A stretch of 64,000 nucleotides of DNA from Actinomadura craniellae (GCF_003289645.1 NZ_QLYX01000002.1:124001-188000), one strand, 5' to 3'. Shown: positions 1 through 8,891, numbered from the stretch's first letter. Notes: generated by a model from the sequence alone, not told the origin. A program made the numbers and translations.

Positions 1-65
1 TGCGCCCCGACCGGCCGCCCGTCGGCCTCGACCCCGCGGTGGAGGCGAAGCTGCTGGCCGGCTGA
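1..65 (+). CDS. 3' end of an unidentified gene
   Basis: An open frame enters from the left edge (frame from base 3) and ends at a TGA at 63-65. The visible tail reads RPDRPPVGLDPAVEAKLLAG. It is too short to assign to a family. It has the codon bias of the neighbouring genes and runs in the same direction as the MFS gene that starts 83 bases later, so it is probably a true C-terminus. Confidence 0.4.
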   Translation, partial: RPDRPPVGLDPAVEAKLLAG

Positions 66-148
66 GCCGTCCCTGCGGCGCAGGTCCTGGCCCTCGGTGT
101 TTCGACCGGTCAGCGGCGGTTATCCGTCGGGGGAACGAAAGGAAGAGC

Positions 149-1609
149 ATGACCCCGACGTCCCCGCCGCCGACGGGCCCGCCCCAGGCCGGAGTGGTGC
201 GCACCAAGATCCCGGCCCGGCTCGACCGGTTGCCGTGGTCCCGCCCGCACTGGATGATCCTCATCGGCCTCGGCACCGTCTGGATCCTCGACGGTCTCGA
301 AGTCACGATCGTCGGCAACATCTCGGGACAGATCGCCAAGCCCGGCAGCGGCCTGGACATCACCCAGGCGCAGATCGCCGGGCCGGGCGCGGCCCTCTAC
401 GTCGCCGGAGCCTGTATCGGCGCGCTGTTCTTCGGCCGGCTCACCGACCGGTTCGGCCGCAAGAAACTCTTCATCATCACGCTGGCCGTGTACCTGGCGG
501 GCACCGCCCTCACCGCCCTGGCGTGGACGCCGTGGTGGTTCTTCCTGTGCCGGTTCATCACCGGGTTCGGGATCGGCGGCGAGTACGCCGCGATCAACTC
601 CGCCATCGACGAGCTGATCCCGAGCAAACACCGCGGGCGCGTCGACATCGTCATCAACGGCTCGTACTGGCTGGGCGCCGCGGGCGGCGCGCTGCTGACC
701 GTGCCGCTGCTCAACGAGTTCTCCACCGGCGTCGGCTGGCGGCTGGCGTTCGGGCTCGGCGTGGTGCTGGGCCTGGTCATCCTGCTCGTCCGGCGGAACG
801 TCCCGGAGAGCCCGCGCTGGCTGATCATCCATGGCCATACCGAGCAGGCCGAACGGGTGGTCGGCGGGATGGAGCGGCAGGTCGAGCGGGAGACCGGCGA
901 CCGGCTCGCGGAGCCCGAGCGGAGCATCGACATCCACCAGCGCAAGACCATCGGGTTCGGGGAGATCGCCCGCACCATGGTGACCCGGTATCCCCGGCGG
1001 ACGATCCTGGGTTTCTCGCTGTTCGTCGGGCAGGCGTTCCTCTACAACGCCATCACCTTCGGGTACGCCCAGATCCTGACGAAGTTCTTCGGGGTGGACA
1101 CCTACACCGGCTACTACTTCGCCGTCATCGCGATCGGCAACTTCCTCGGACCGCTGATCCTGGCGCCGCTGTTCGACACGGTCGGCCGCAAGCCGATGAT
1201 CGCGGGGACGTACATCCTGTCCGGCGTCCTGCTGCTGGGCACGGCGTACCTGTTCGGCCAGGGGCATCTCACCGCCACCACGCTGACCGCCTGCTGGTGC
1301 GTGGTGCTGTTCTTCGCCTCCACCGGCGCCAGTTCGGCCTACCTGACGGTCAGCGAGATCTTCCCGATGGAGACCCGCGCGATGGCCATCGCGTTCTTCT
1401 ACGCGATCGGCACGGCGGTCGGCGGGATCACCGGCCCGCTGCTCTTCTCCAAGCTCGTCGAGACCGGACGGCCCGGCGACACCGCGCTCGCCTTCGTCAT
1501 CGGCGCCGTCCTGATGATCGCCGCCGGGATCGTCGCGCTCCTCTTCGCGGTGAAGGCCGAACGCAGAAGCCTGGAGGACATCGCCAAACCGCTGACCGCG
1601 GCGAGCTGA
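149..1609 (+). CDS. MFS transporter, sugar/aromatic-acid porter type
   Basis: A 486-residue integral membrane protein with about twelve hydrophobic segments. After the second segment it carries the classic MFS loop GRLTDRFGRKK, and the repeat equivalent DTVGRKP lies in the second half. An acidic residue in the first helix (LDGLEVTIVG) and the FGIGGEY stretch resemble the metabolite:H+ symporter/sugar porter branch. The start ATG follows GGAAG at good spacing. The gene ends inside a strong hairpin. Substrate cannot be inferred, because the next genes are on the opposite strand and unrelated. Family assignment is firm, specificity is unknown. Confidence 0.9.
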   Translation: MTPTSPPPTGPPQAGVVRTKIPARLDRLPWSRPHWMILIGLGTVWILDGLEVTIVGNISGQIAKPGSGLDITQAQIAGPGAALYVAGACIGALFFGRLTDRFGRKKLFIITLAVYLAGTALTALAWTPWWFFLCRFITGFGIGGEYAAINSAIDELIPSKHRGRVDIVINGSYWLGAAGGALLTVPLLNEFSTGVGWRLAFGLGVVLGLVILLVRRNVPESPRWLIIHGHTEQAERVVGGMERQVERETGDRLAEPERSIDIHQRKTIGFGEIARTMVTRYPRRTILGFSLFVGQAFLYNAITFGYAQILTKFFGVDTYTGYYFAVIAIGNFLGPLILAPLFDTVGRKPMIAGTYILSGVLLLGTAYLFGQGHLTATTLTACWCVVLFFASTGASSAYLTVSEIFPMETRAMAIAFFYAIGTAVGGITGPLLFSKLVETGRPGDTALAFVIGAVLMIAAGIVALLFAVKAERRSLEDIAKPLTAAS

Positions 1610-1670
1610 CCTGTGACCCTTCGGCATCCCGGTGCGCCGTGGCACCTCGGATGCCGAAGGATCACAGGTC
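1608..1670. terminator. bidirectional terminator
   Basis: A 22-base inverted repeat (1608-1629 against 1649-1670, one mismatch) encloses a 19-base loop that itself contains a GGTGC/GCACC stem. It begins at the stop codon of the MFS gene and lies between it and the convergent minus-strand gene ending at 1712, so it probably terminates both. Confidence 0.8.
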
Positions 1671-1711
1671 GGTCCGCCGCAGGCGGGCGAGGTCGTGTCC
1701 CGGTAGGCCGG

Positions 1712-2575
1712 TCAATTCGAATGCCCGGCAGGAACGGTGAATCCGGGCTGGAACCGGGTCAGTCCTCCGGCGGCGAGCGACCTCCGTACGCGGTCGCCGA
1801 AGACCCGGTCGTCCACCGCCGCCACGAACGACTCCGGGGCGGCGCCGACCGCCGCGGCGAGTTCGGGAAGGTCCGCCAGCAGCGCCGCGATCAGGGACGG
1901 CTGGTCGGTGAGCCGGCGGGGACGGCCGGACCCCCGCTCGACGACGCAGCCGTGCCGGGACGCGTACACCCAGCAGCGCGGGACGTCCGGGGAGCCGCCG
2001 GGCAGGCGCACGGGGTGCCGGGCCGGCAACCGGACGCGGTGGTAGTTCGGCTCGGTGGCGTCCAGCACGGCGAGCGCGGCGTCGTCCGGCCAGATCAGGT
2101 GCAGATCTGAGACCTCTCCAGGAACGGCGACCGGGGTGGCGGGCACGTACCCGGCGCGGTTGACGTGCGCGGAGACGCCGGCGATCACCCCGGACACCCG
2201 TACGGCCGTGATCGGCACAAGCGGGCGCACCCCGGCCCGGGCGAACTTGCGGTGGAGCTGGGCGGGACTGGCGTTGGACCCCACCGCCAGGACCGGGTAC
2301 CGCGCACCGATCGGCGCCCCGCCGGCCCGTGCCAGGAACTCGTCCAGCGGCACGTCTCCCCCGGTCCCGACCGTCCAGCGGCCGACCGGGGCCGCGGCGG
2401 GGCACACCTCGTACAGGAAGCGGCCGGACAGGACGGCGGCAGGGCCGTCCGGCGTCCGGCCCGGATAGTCGAGCGGGACGGTGGCGGGGGCGGCGCCGAA
2501 CTCGATGACCGCACGGCGCCCGGGCGGCGATCCGCCGCCCCGTTCGCCTGCCCGGTCCGGGCGCCGCCGGGTCAT
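1712..2575 (-). CDS. Conserved hypothetical protein with a GSN motif
   Basis: A 287-residue soluble protein. The clearest motif is LAVGSNASPAQLHRKF near the middle, followed by a segment (SGVIAGVSAHVNRAGYVPAT) that recalls gamma-glutamylcyclotransferase-like folds, where a (Y/V)GS(N) loop starts the domain. I cannot assign an activity. The ATG at 2575 overlaps the TGA of the upstream hydrolase (ATGA), so the two are translationally coupled; longer upstream starts in the same frame would run deep into that gene. Its function may relate to the hydrolase but nothing in the sequence shows how. Confidence 0.7.
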   Translation of the reverse strand: MTRRRPDRAGERGGGSPPGRRAVIEFGAAPATVPLDYPGRTPDGPAAVLSGRFLYEVCPAAAPVGRWTVGTGGDVPLDEFLARAGGAPIGARYPVLAVGSNASPAQLHRKFARAGVRPLVPITAVRVSGVIAGVSAHVNRAGYVPATPVAVPGEVSDLHLIWPDDAALAVLDATEPNYHRVRLPARHPVRLPGGSPDVPRCWVYASRHGCVVERGSGRPRRLTDQPSLIAALLADLPELAAAVGAAPESFVAAVDDRVFGDRVRRSLAAGGLTRFQPGFTVPAGHSN

Positions 2576-3366
2576 CGGCCCGGGAGGAACTCCGCCAGCA
2601 CCGGGGCGAGCTCCTCGGGGGGCACCACGTGCTCGTGCCCGTCCAGAACGCGGTACCGCCCATCGGGCAGGGCCGCCGCGATCCGCCGGCCCATGTCGAT
2701 CATCCATCCGTAGCTCGCCCCGCCGCACAGCACGAGGGTGGGCGCGGCCACCTTGCCGAGCAGTTCACCCGGCACCGTGCCGCCCCTGGTCAGGTCGCCC
2801 ATGACCGCGGAGTCGTAGGCGAGCGTGGGCGCCATCGCCTCGGCACCCGCCCACCACGGCTCGGCGCGCATCCCGTCGATCACCTCGGGCGGCGTGCCCA
2901 CCGTCGCCATGAACAGGGCGGCCGCGTCGCCGCGGCGGCCGGCGGCCAGCAGGGATTCGAGCTCGCGGGCGTACTCCCGCGCGACGTGCCGGTCTTCGGC
3001 CTCGTCGGGCGTGTAGGGCGGCTCGTGCAGGACGAGCGCGGTGATGGGCAGGCCGGCCGCCGCCGCGTGCAGGGCGAGACCCGCGCCCGAGGAGTGGCCG
3101 TACACCGCCGCCGCTCCCCCGACCTCGGCGACGAGCGCGCCGAGGTCCCCGATCTCGCGCTCGACCTCGTACGGCGCGGTGTCACCGCTGTCGCCCCGGC
3201 CGCGCCGGTCGTAGCAGACCGCGGTGAACCGCTCGCCCAGCCGCTCGGCGTGCGGGCGGATCACGGCCCGGTCGCACAGCGCGCCGGCCACCAGGATGAG
3301 CGGCGGGCCCGTGCCGAACCGCTCGTAGGCGATGGAGGTGCCGTCCGGCGAAGTCACCTTGTGCAC
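2572..3366 (-). CDS. Alpha/beta hydrolase
   Basis: A 264-residue cytoplasmic alpha/beta-hydrolase-fold protein. The nucleophile elbow is VYGHSSGAG (Ser in GHSSG), the oxyanion region is ILVAGALCDR, and the DRRGRGDSG stretch is typical of the fold after strand beta-4. A late Asp/His pair (VLDGHEHVVPPEEL) supplies the remaining triad residues. The GTG start at 3366 has GAGAGGA upstream. It is first in a two-gene minus-strand operon with the GSN-motif protein. The substrate is unknown; an esterase or C-C/haloperoxidase-like role are equally possible. Confidence 0.85.
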   Translation of the reverse strand: MHKVTSPDGTSIAYERFGTGPPLILVAGALCDRAVIRPHAERLGERFTAVCYDRRGRGDSGDTAPYEVEREIGDLGALVAEVGGAAAVYGHSSGAGLALHAAAAGLPITALVLHEPPYTPDEAEDRHVAREYARELESLLAAGRRGDAAALFMATVGTPPEVIDGMRAEPWWAGAEAMAPTLAYDSAVMGDLTRGGTVPGELLGKVAAPTLVLCGGASYGWMIDMGRRIAAALPDGRYRVLDGHEHVVPPEELAPVLAEFLPGR

Positions 3367-3569
3367 GACCGCTCCGTTCCTCTCGGCGGGGTGTCCCTGG
3401 ACCCAGCCTAGGAAACGCGGGGGACATTTTCCGGCGGTGCCGTGCGAGGTCCGCTTCCGGTATCCGGAAAGGGCGGGTGCCGGCCGGCCGGCCCTGCCGC
3501 ACCATGGTCCGCAGCGGGCGTCCGGCGTCCTCCCGGTTCCGCGCCCGCCGGACTGGAGAGGAGCCGACG

Positions 3570-3755
3570 ATGACGGCGGAGCCCACCGGCCGTGGCGTGC
3601 TGCGGGTGGAGTGGCGGCCCGGCGGCGACCGGCTGCTGGGCGTCTGCCACTGCGGCGCCGAGCGCCGGGCCGACGGTCCGGTCGAGGTGTGGGAGTGGCT
3701 GCTCGCCCATCCCGACGGTCACCGTCCCGCCACCGGTGGGGAGCCGGGCGAGTGA
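3570..3755 (+). CDS. Small protein (61 aa) upstream of an oxidoreductase
   Basis: Begins MTAEPTGRGVLRVEW and contains one CHCGAERR segment, which gives two closely spaced cysteines. It is preceded by GAGGAG at good spacing and ends 13 bases before the start of the PDR-type reductase, so the two are probably co-transcribed. The family is not recognised. The WRPGGDRLLGVCHCGAER stretch looks like a small beta-hairpin metal-knuckle, but there is no second CxC pair, so zinc binding is doubtful. It could be an accessory to the reductase. Confidence 0.6.
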   Translation: MTAEPTGRGVLRVEWRPGGDRLLGVCHCGAERRADGPVEVWEWLLAHPDGHRPATGGEPGE

Positions 3756-3768
3756 GGCCGGAGCGGGC

Positions 3769-4734
3769 ATGGAGCCGATCGTGACGGGCGACGCCGGGTT
3801 CGAGCTCGTGGTGCACGACCGGCGCGAGGCCGCCGAGGGCGTCGTGGCCCTGGACCTGCGGGCGCCGGACGGCGGCGAGCTGCCCGTCTGGGAGCCGGGG
3901 GCGCACGTCGACCTGGTCCTGGCCGGCGGCGTCGTCCGGCAGTACTCGCTGTGCGGCGACCCGGCCGACCGCACGGGCTGGCGGATCGCCGTGCTGCGGG
4001 AGCCGGCCGGCCGGGGCGGGTCGGCGCTCGTCCACGACCGGCTGCGGCCGGGCACCCGGGTGCGGGCGCGCGGGCCGCGCAACCACTTCGCCCTGGAGCC
4101 CGCCGCACGCTACCTCTTCATCGCCGGCGGAATCGGCATCACCCCGCTGCTGCCGATGGTGGCCGCGGCGCAGGCCGCCGGAGCGCGGTGGCGGCTGGCC
4201 TACGGGGGGCGCACCGCGGCGTCGATGGCGTTCGCGGACGAGTTGCGCGCCGAGCACGGCGACCGGGTCACCGTCCACCCCCAGGACCGGTGCGGGCCGC
4301 TGGACCTGGACGCGCTGCTCGGCGCCCCGGCCGACGGCGCGCTCGTCTACTGCTGCGGCCCGGCGTCCCTGCTCGACGCCGTCGAGGAGCGGTGCGCGGG
4401 ACGGCCGCCGGGAACGCTGCGCGTCGAGCGGTTCACCCCCGTGGACGCCGGCGAGCCGGTACGGGCGGAGTCCTTCGAGGTCGAGCTGGCCGGTACCGGC
4501 GTGACGCTGACGGTGCCCCCCGGCCGCTCGGTGCTGGAGGTCCTGGAGGCCGCGGGGGTCCCGATCCTGTCGTCGTGCCGGGAGGGCACCTGCGGCACGT
4601 GCGAGACGGTCGTGCTCGGCGGCGAGGTGGACCACCGGGACTCGCTGCTGACCGAGGAGGAGCGCGCCGCCCACGACACGATGTTCCCGTGCGTGTCGCG
4701 CGCCGCGGGCCCGAAGTTGGTCCTGGAGTTCTGA
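3769..4734 (+). CDS. PDR/VanB-type flavin-[2Fe-2S] oxidoreductase
   Basis: A 321-residue reductase that passes electrons from NAD(P)H through flavin to a plant-type ferredoxin centre, usually to feed a Rieske or P450 oxygenase. Order of domains: FAD/FMN-binding barrel (residues 1-105, RQYSLCGDP motif), nucleotide-binding domain (GGIGITPLLPM), and C-terminal ferredoxin domain with the cluster ligands CREGTCGTC plus a distal Cys in MFPCVSRA. The length matches phthalate dioxygenase reductase-like proteins. No oxygenase partner is adjacent. It follows the 61-aa gene by 13 bases. Confidence 0.9.
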   Translation: MEPIVTGDAGFELVVHDRREAAEGVVALDLRAPDGGELPVWEPGAHVDLVLAGGVVRQYSLCGDPADRTGWRIAVLREPAGRGGSALVHDRLRPGTRVRARGPRNHFALEPAARYLFIAGGIGITPLLPMVAAAQAAGARWRLAYGGRTAASMAFADELRAEHGDRVTVHPQDRCGPLDLDALLGAPADGALVYCCGPASLLDAVEERCAGRPPGTLRVERFTPVDAGEPVRAESFEVELAGTGVTLTVPPGRSVLEVLEAAGVPILSSCREGTCGTCETVVLGGEVDHRDSLLTEEERAAHDTMFPCVSRAAGPKLVLEF

Positions 4735-4767
4735 CGCCGTGCAGCGCGCCGGGCGCGGGGCGGACAT

Positions 4768-4773
4768 TACTAT
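4768..4773 (+). promoter_or_regulatory. -10 element of a leaderless promoter
   Basis: TACTAT lies six bases before the ATG at 4780, which puts the expected transcription start on the start codon itself. There is no Shine-Dalgarno sequence. A clear -35 is not visible. Confidence 0.55.
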
Positions 4774-4779
4774 TCAGGC

Positions 4780-5049
4780 ATGGTGCGCACGCCCTTGACT
4801 GCACTCGATCACCAGCGCGGCGAACGCCTGGGAGCCCTGCTCCGTCAGGCCCGCGGCGAGACGAGCATGGTGCAGGTCGCCGCGGCGGCGGGCATCTCGG
4901 CCGAGACGCTCCGCAAGATCGAGACGGGCCGCGCGCCGACACCGTCCTTCTTCACGGTGGCGGCGCTGGCGACCGTGCTCGGGATCTCCCTGGACACCCT
5001 GGCGACGATCAGCCATGCGGAGGAGCCACCGCTGTCCACCCCGGCATGA
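4780..5049 (+). CDS. XRE-family HTH regulator
   Basis: An 89-residue single-domain DNA-binding protein. Residues 12-70 form a Cro/CI-type helix-turn-helix: RLGALLRQARGE, then VAAAAGISAETLRKIETGR for the turn and recognition helix, then LATVLGISLDTLATI. There is no C-terminal effector domain, so it probably binds as a dimer without a large ligand domain. Translation appears leaderless. It lies between the PDR reductase and the alcohol dehydrogenase, both on the same strand; whether it regulates either is unknown. Confidence 0.85.
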   Translation: MVRTPLTALDHQRGERLGALLRQARGETSMVQVAAAAGISAETLRKIETGRAPTPSFFTVAALATVLGISLDTLATISHAEEPPLSTPA

Positions 5050-5112
5050 CCGGCACACCCCGGCCCGGCCCTCGCTGATCGTCGTCCGGTGCGCCGCGGC
5101 GGCGCGCCGACG

Positions 5113-5118
5113 TACGGT
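5113..5118 (+). promoter_or_regulatory. -10 element of a leaderless promoter
   Basis: TACGGT lies six bases before the GTG at 5125, the same geometry as the XRE gene. This supports GTG 5125 as the start over an in-frame upstream codon at 5089. Confidence 0.5.
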
Positions 5119-5124
5119 GGAAGC

Positions 5125-6123
5125 GTGCGGGCGTGGAGCGTGGCGGCTCCGGGGCCGATGGCCGGGAAGCCGATCGGCCTGGTCGAACGCGAGGTGCCCG
5201 AGCCGGGGCCGGGCGAGCTGCTGGTGCGGGTGCGGGCCTGCGGGGTGTGCCGCACCGACCTGCACGTCGCCGAGGGCGACCTGCCCGTCCACCTGCCCGG
5301 GGTGACCCCCGGCCACGAGATCGTCGGCGAGGTGGCGGCCGCCGGGCCCGGCTGCGCCCACTCCCCCGGCGACCGGGTCGGCGTCGCCTGGTTGCGGAGC
5401 ACCTGCGGGCGCTGCCCGTACTGCCGGCGGGGCGACGAGAACCTCTGCCCCCGCTCGGTCTACACCGGGTGGGACGTGCACGGCGGCTACGCCGACCACG
5501 CCGTCGCCCGCGACGCCTACGTGTACGACCTGCCCGAGGGGCGCGGCGACGTGGAGTTGGCGCCGCTGCTGTGCGCGGGCATCATCGGCTACCGGGCGCT
5601 GCGCCGGGCCGCGCTGCCGCCGGGCGGGCGGCTGGGCATCTGGGGGTTCGGCGGGTCGGCCCACCTGACCGCCCAGATCGCGCTGGCCGAGGGCGCCGCG
5701 GTGCACGTCTTCACCCGGTCCCCCGCCGCGCGGGACCTGGCGCTGCGCCTGGGCGCCGACTCGGCCGGGGACTCCTTCGACCCCCCGCCCGAACCGCTCG
5801 ACTCGGCGATCGTGTTCGCCCCCGCCGGGGGTCTGGTCCCCGCCGCGCTGGAACGGCTCGACCGCGGCGGCACGCTGGCGATCGCGGGCATCCACCTGAC
5901 GGACGTGCCGACCCTGGACTACCGGCGGCACCTGTTCCAGGAGCGGCAGGTCCGCTCGGTCACCGCCAACACCCGCGCGGACGGCGCGGAGTTCCTGCGG
6001 CTCGCGGGCCGGCTGCCGCTGGCGGTCAGCACCGTGCCGTACGCGCTGGCGGACGCCGACCGGGCCCTGGCCGACCTCGCCGCCGACCGGATCAACGGGG
6101 CGGCCGTCCTGGTCCCCGGCTGA
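5125..6123 (+). CDS. Zinc-dependent alcohol dehydrogenase family protein
   Basis: A 332-residue medium-chain dehydrogenase/reductase that would oxidise an alcohol or reduce an aldehyde with NAD(P). Catalytic zinc ligands are visible in [10 protein letters not shown] and TPGHE, and the structural zinc lobe in [15 protein letters not shown] (four Cys). The Rossmann motif is [10 protein letters not shown]. The length and motif spacing match the bacterial AdhA/YhdN-like branch. The GTG start is chosen because it follows a -10 hexamer by six bases. It is monocistronic and is followed by the TetR promoter. Substrate unknown. Confidence 0.88.
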   Translation: MRAWSVAAPGPMAGKPIGLVEREVPEPGPGELLVRVRACGVCRTDLHVAEGDLPVHLPGVTPGHEIVGEVAAAGPGCAHSPGDRVGVAWLRSTCGRCPYCRRGDENLCPRSVYTGWDVHGGYADHAVARDAYVYDLPEGRGDVELAPLLCAGIIGYRALRRAALPPGGRLGIWGFGGSAHLTAQIALAEGAAVHVFTRSPAARDLALRLGADSAGDSFDPPPEPLDSAIVFAPAGGLVPAALERLDRGGTLAIAGIHLTDVPTLDYRRHLFQERQVRSVTANTRADGAEFLRLAGRLPLAVSTVPYALADADRALADLAADRINGAAVLVPG

Positions 6124-6175
6124 GGGTCCCGCGGACTGGTCGGAGTTCATCCGGTTGTCAGTTACGGTTTCTTGC

Positions 6176-6195
6176 TACCGTATGGTCATACAGTA
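6176..6195. promoter_or_regulatory. Palindromic operator of the TetR gene
   Basis: taccgtatggtcatacagta is a 20-base near-perfect inverted repeat (arms TACYGTATG/CATACRGTA). It lies just upstream of the TetR start, between a TTGCTA (6172-6177) and TATCGT (6194-6199) pair that could be -35 and -10. Its symmetry and place fit a self-regulating TetR repressor. Confidence 0.65.
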
Positions 6196-6222
6196 TCGTG
6201 GTACTCGTCCAAGGGAGGGCAG

Positions 6223-6927
6223 TTGACGGCAGCGGGCAAACGCCAACGGCGCGCGGGCAAGGATCGCCGCAGGAACGCGCTGGAGGTGGCGGCGCGCGTT
6301 CTCGCCGAACGCGGCTACGAGAAGACGCGGTTCAGCGATGTCGCCGAGGCGGCCGGGGTCGCGGTCAGCACGCTGCAGTTCTACTTCGGCTCACGCGACG
6401 ACATGCTGATCGAGGCGCTCTACCACTCCACCGAGACCGAGGTCGCCGTCCTCGAACAGATCGCCGCCGGGGCCGCGGACCCGTGGGAGCGGATCCTGGC
6501 GCTGCTCGACCGCGGGCTCGCGCCGCTCTCCGCCACCACATGGCGGATGCTGCTGGAGTTCTGGCACGCCTCGGCCCACGACCCGGAACTGCGCACGCAC
6601 AGCGTCTCCATTCAGGAGCGCTACCGCGGGGCCTTCGCGAAGGCCGTGCGCGAGGGCGTCGAGTCCGGGGACTTCCGGCCCCGGGGCAGGCCGGAGGACA
6701 TCGTCACCGCCGTCGTCGCCCTCCTCGACGGGCTCATCATCCCCCGCGTCCTCGACCACCCGTACTTCGACCAGGCCGGAGTCCGCGATGTGGCGATCAC
6801 CCAGGTCGCCGCCGTGCTCGGGCTCGACGCCGACCGGGTGCCCCGGGGCGACGGGGCCGCCCACCCGAACACCGTTCCACAGGAGCACGACCACACCAGT
6901 ACAGGAGAAGATCGAAGTGACACATGA
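6223..6927 (+). CDS. TetR-family transcriptional regulator
   Basis: A 234-residue repressor-type protein. The N-terminal HTH is complete: NALEVAARVLAERGYEKTRFSDVAEAAGVAVSTL followed by the characteristic QFYFGSRDDML, with F-x-S-K/R-like spacing typical of TetR. The C-terminal ligand domain is helical and of normal length. The start is taken as TTG 6223, which follows GGGAGGG by four bases; an in-frame ATG at 6172 would place the operator inside the gene. The stop overlaps the VOC gene start by 11 bases, so the two are one operon and the VOC protein is its likely target. Confidence 0.85.
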   Translation: MTAAGKRQRRAGKDRRRNALEVAARVLAERGYEKTRFSDVAEAAGVAVSTLQFYFGSRDDMLIEALYHSTETEVAVLEQIAAGAADPWERILALLDRGLAPLSATTWRMLLEFWHASAHDPELRTHSVSIQERYRGAFAKAVREGVESGDFRPRGRPEDIVTAVVALLDGLIIPRVLDHPYFDQAGVRDVAITQVAAVLGLDADRVPRGDGAAHPNTVPQEHDHTSTGEDRSDT

Positions 6928-7693
6928 CATCGCTCCGGGAACACCGGTGCTGATCGACGTCACGGTCCAGGACCGCGACGCCAGCAAGGACTTCTACGCC
7001 GGGCTGTTCGGCTGGGGCTTCGACGAGGAACTCGACCCCACCGGGCACTACACCTACGCGGTCCAGGACGGGCGGATCGTGGCGGGCCTGCGCCCCAGCG
7101 CGCCCGGCCAGCCGTCCGTCTGGTCGCTGTACCTGCACACCGGCGACACGGCGGCCACCAAGAAGGCGGTGACGAGCGCGGGCGGCCAGGTCGTCCACGA
7201 GGGCGAGGCGCCGGGCCAGGGGAAGGTCCTGGTGGCCGCCGACCCCGCGGGCGCGGTCGTCGGGTTCTGGCAGCCCACGATCCCGTGGTCCTTCCACTCC
7301 GGATCCCCGGGCAGCCTGGTCTGGAGCGAACTGAACGTCCGCGACGCCGCGGCCGCCGACGGGTTCTACCCCGGTCTCCACGGCTACCAGGGCGAGCAGA
7401 TCGGTGACGGCCAGCACTTCGACTACGTCGTCTGGTCCCTCGACGGGCCGCCGCGCCTCGGCCGGATGGTGATGGGGCCCGACTTCCCCGCCGAGGTCCC
7501 ACCGCACTGGCTGGTCTACATCGGCGTCGATCCGCAGATCGGCACCGACAAGCTCGCCGAGCGCGCGGTCGAACTCGGCGGGAAGCTCGCCAAGGAGCCC
7601 TTCGACATCCCGGCGGGCCGCGCGGCACTGGTCGCGGACGTCACGGGGGCGACCTTCGCGATCATCGACGAATCCAAGCGCACCCGCCGGTAG
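6917..7693 (+). CDS. Two-domain VOC (glyoxalase/bleomycin-resistance) protein
   Basis: A 258-residue protein built from two VOC modules. The first opens with VLIDVTVQDRDASKDFYAGLF and the second, at about residue 134, with LVWSELNVRDAAAADGFYPGL. Such proteins bind a small ligand or metal between paired beta-alpha-beta-beta-beta units. The architecture matches mycobacterial CFP30B/lactoylglutathione-lyase-like proteins. GTG 6917 follows AGGAG and overlaps the end of the TetR gene. Enzymatic role unknown; detoxification or ligand sequestration are both possible. Confidence 0.85.
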   Translation: MTHDIAPGTPVLIDVTVQDRDASKDFYAGLFGWGFDEELDPTGHYTYAVQDGRIVAGLRPSAPGQPSVWSLYLHTGDTAATKKAVTSAGGQVVHEGEAPGQGKVLVAADPAGAVVGFWQPTIPWSFHSGSPGSLVWSELNVRDAAAADGFYPGLHGYQGEQIGDGQHFDYVVWSLDGPPRLGRMVMGPDFPAEVPPHWLVYIGVDPQIGTDKLAERAVELGGKLAKEPFDIPAGRAALVADVTGATFAIIDESKRTRR

Positions 7694-7700
7694 CGACGGC

Positions 7701-7728
7701 GCCCGGCGGGCTGTCACGCCCGCCGGGC
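7701..7728. terminator. Terminator hairpin between convergent genes
   Basis: Perfect 11-bp stem GCCCGGCGGGC/GCCCGCCGGGC with a six-base loop. The stop codon of the minus-strand M20 gene (7714-7716) lies in the loop, so the hairpin probably serves both converging transcripts. Confidence 0.75.
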
Positions 7729-8883
7729 GACCCCGTCCAGCAGTCGGGCGCGCTCTTCCTCGTCGGCGGCCGCGGCGACAGCGGTCCAGGCGAGGGCCAG
7801 GGCGCCGTCCAGCACGGCCCGGTCCGCCGACGGTGTCGCGCACGCCGCGGCGAACTCGGGCTGGTGGTTGACCGCGTCACCGCAGTCGATCGCGATGGTG
7901 GGATGGACGACCGGCAGCACCCGGGAAACGTTGCCCATGTCGGTGCCGGCGGCGATCCGGGGCCGGCCCTCCGCCGGCCGGAGCGGGCGGCGCCCGAGTT
8001 CGGCGACCGCGGTGCAGTAGGCGTCCGCCAGCCATCCGTCGCAGGTGAGTTCGGCATAGATCGGGGAGACATGATCGACCTCGTGGGTGCAGCCGGTCCC
8101 CATCGCCCCGGCCGCCAGGCAGGCCCGGACCCGGGTCTCCAGCCGGTGCAGCGCCGCCACGTCCGGCGCGCGCAACTCGAACAGCGCGCCGGCCTCGGCC
8201 GGGACGATGTTCGGCGCCGCACCGGCGTCGGTGACGATCCCGTGCACCAGCTGCCCCGGTTCGAGGTGCTGGCGCAGCAGGCCGACGGCGACCTGCGCGA
8301 TGGTCAGCGCGTCGGCGGCGTTGACCCCCAGATGCGGGGCGAGCGCGGCGTGCGACGCCCGGCCCGAGAACCGCACCCGGAGGTCCATGATCGCCAGCGA
8401 TGCCGGGGCCCCCACCTCGTCGGGCGACGGGTGGACCATCATCGCCATCGCGACGTCGTCGAACACACCCTGCTCCAGCAGGGCGATCTTCCCTCCGCCG
8501 CTCTCCTCGGCGGGGGTTCCGAGCAGCTTGACGGTCAGGTCCAGTTCGTCGGCGACCTCGCGCAGGGCCAGGGCCGCCCCCGCCGAGGCGGCGGCGATGA
8601 TGTTGTGCCCGCAGGCGTGCCCCATCCCGGGCAGGGCGTCGTACTCGGCGCACAGTCCGGCCACCAGCCGGCCGGAGCCGTAGGTGGCGGTGAACGCGGT
8701 CGGCAGGCCGCCCGCACCGCGCTCGACGCGAAAACCTCCGTCCTCCAGCACTCTGGCGACCTTTTCCGCGCTGCGGAATTCCTGGAACGCAGTTTCCGGC
8801 TCCGCATGCAGGCTTCGCGACAATGTGATCAGCTCGGCGGCATTTCGCTCGACCGAAACTCGGCAACGATCCCTTGGAGACAC
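7714..8883 (-). CDS. M20-family amidohydrolase (AbgB-like)
   Basis: A 389-residue metallo-amidohydrolase of the M20 group, which cleaves N-acyl or aminobenzoyl-type amide bonds with two metals. Visible metal/catalytic segments are AEYDALPGMGHACGHN (Asp and His ligands) and GTPAEESGGGK (the catalytic EE pair); later ASHAALAPHLGVNA matches the dimerisation domain and GTDMGNVS the last ligand region. The GTG start at 8883 has no ribosome site but lies eight bases after a good -10, so it may be leaderless. It is divergent from the first PEARL-like gene, so it could belong to that cluster and trim an amide, but this is inference. Confidence 0.85.
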   Translation of the reverse strand: MSPRDRCRVSVERNAAELITLSRSLHAEPETAFQEFRSAEKVARVLEDGGFRVERGAGGLPTAFTATYGSGRLVAGLCAEYDALPGMGHACGHNIIAAASAGAALALREVADELDLTVKLLGTPAEESGGGKIALLEQGVFDDVAMAMMVHPSPDEVGAPASLAIMDLRVRFSGRASHAALAPHLGVNAADALTIAQVAVGLLRQHLEPGQLVHGIVTDAGAAPNIVPAEAGALFELRAPDVAALHRLETRVRACLAAGAMGTGCTHEVDHVSPIYAELTCDGWLADAYCTAVAELGRRPLRPAEGRPRIAAGTDMGNVSRVLPVVHPTIAIDCGDAVNHQPEFAAACATPSADRAVLDGALALAWTAVAAAADEEERARLLDGVARRA

Positions 8884-8891
8884 GACAAGCG

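Noticed and set aside
6124-6222. Alternative upstream start (ATG 6172) for the TetR gene
   Set aside because: It would place the palindromic operator inside the gene and has no ribosome site; TTG 6223 follows GGGAGGG at suitable spacing.
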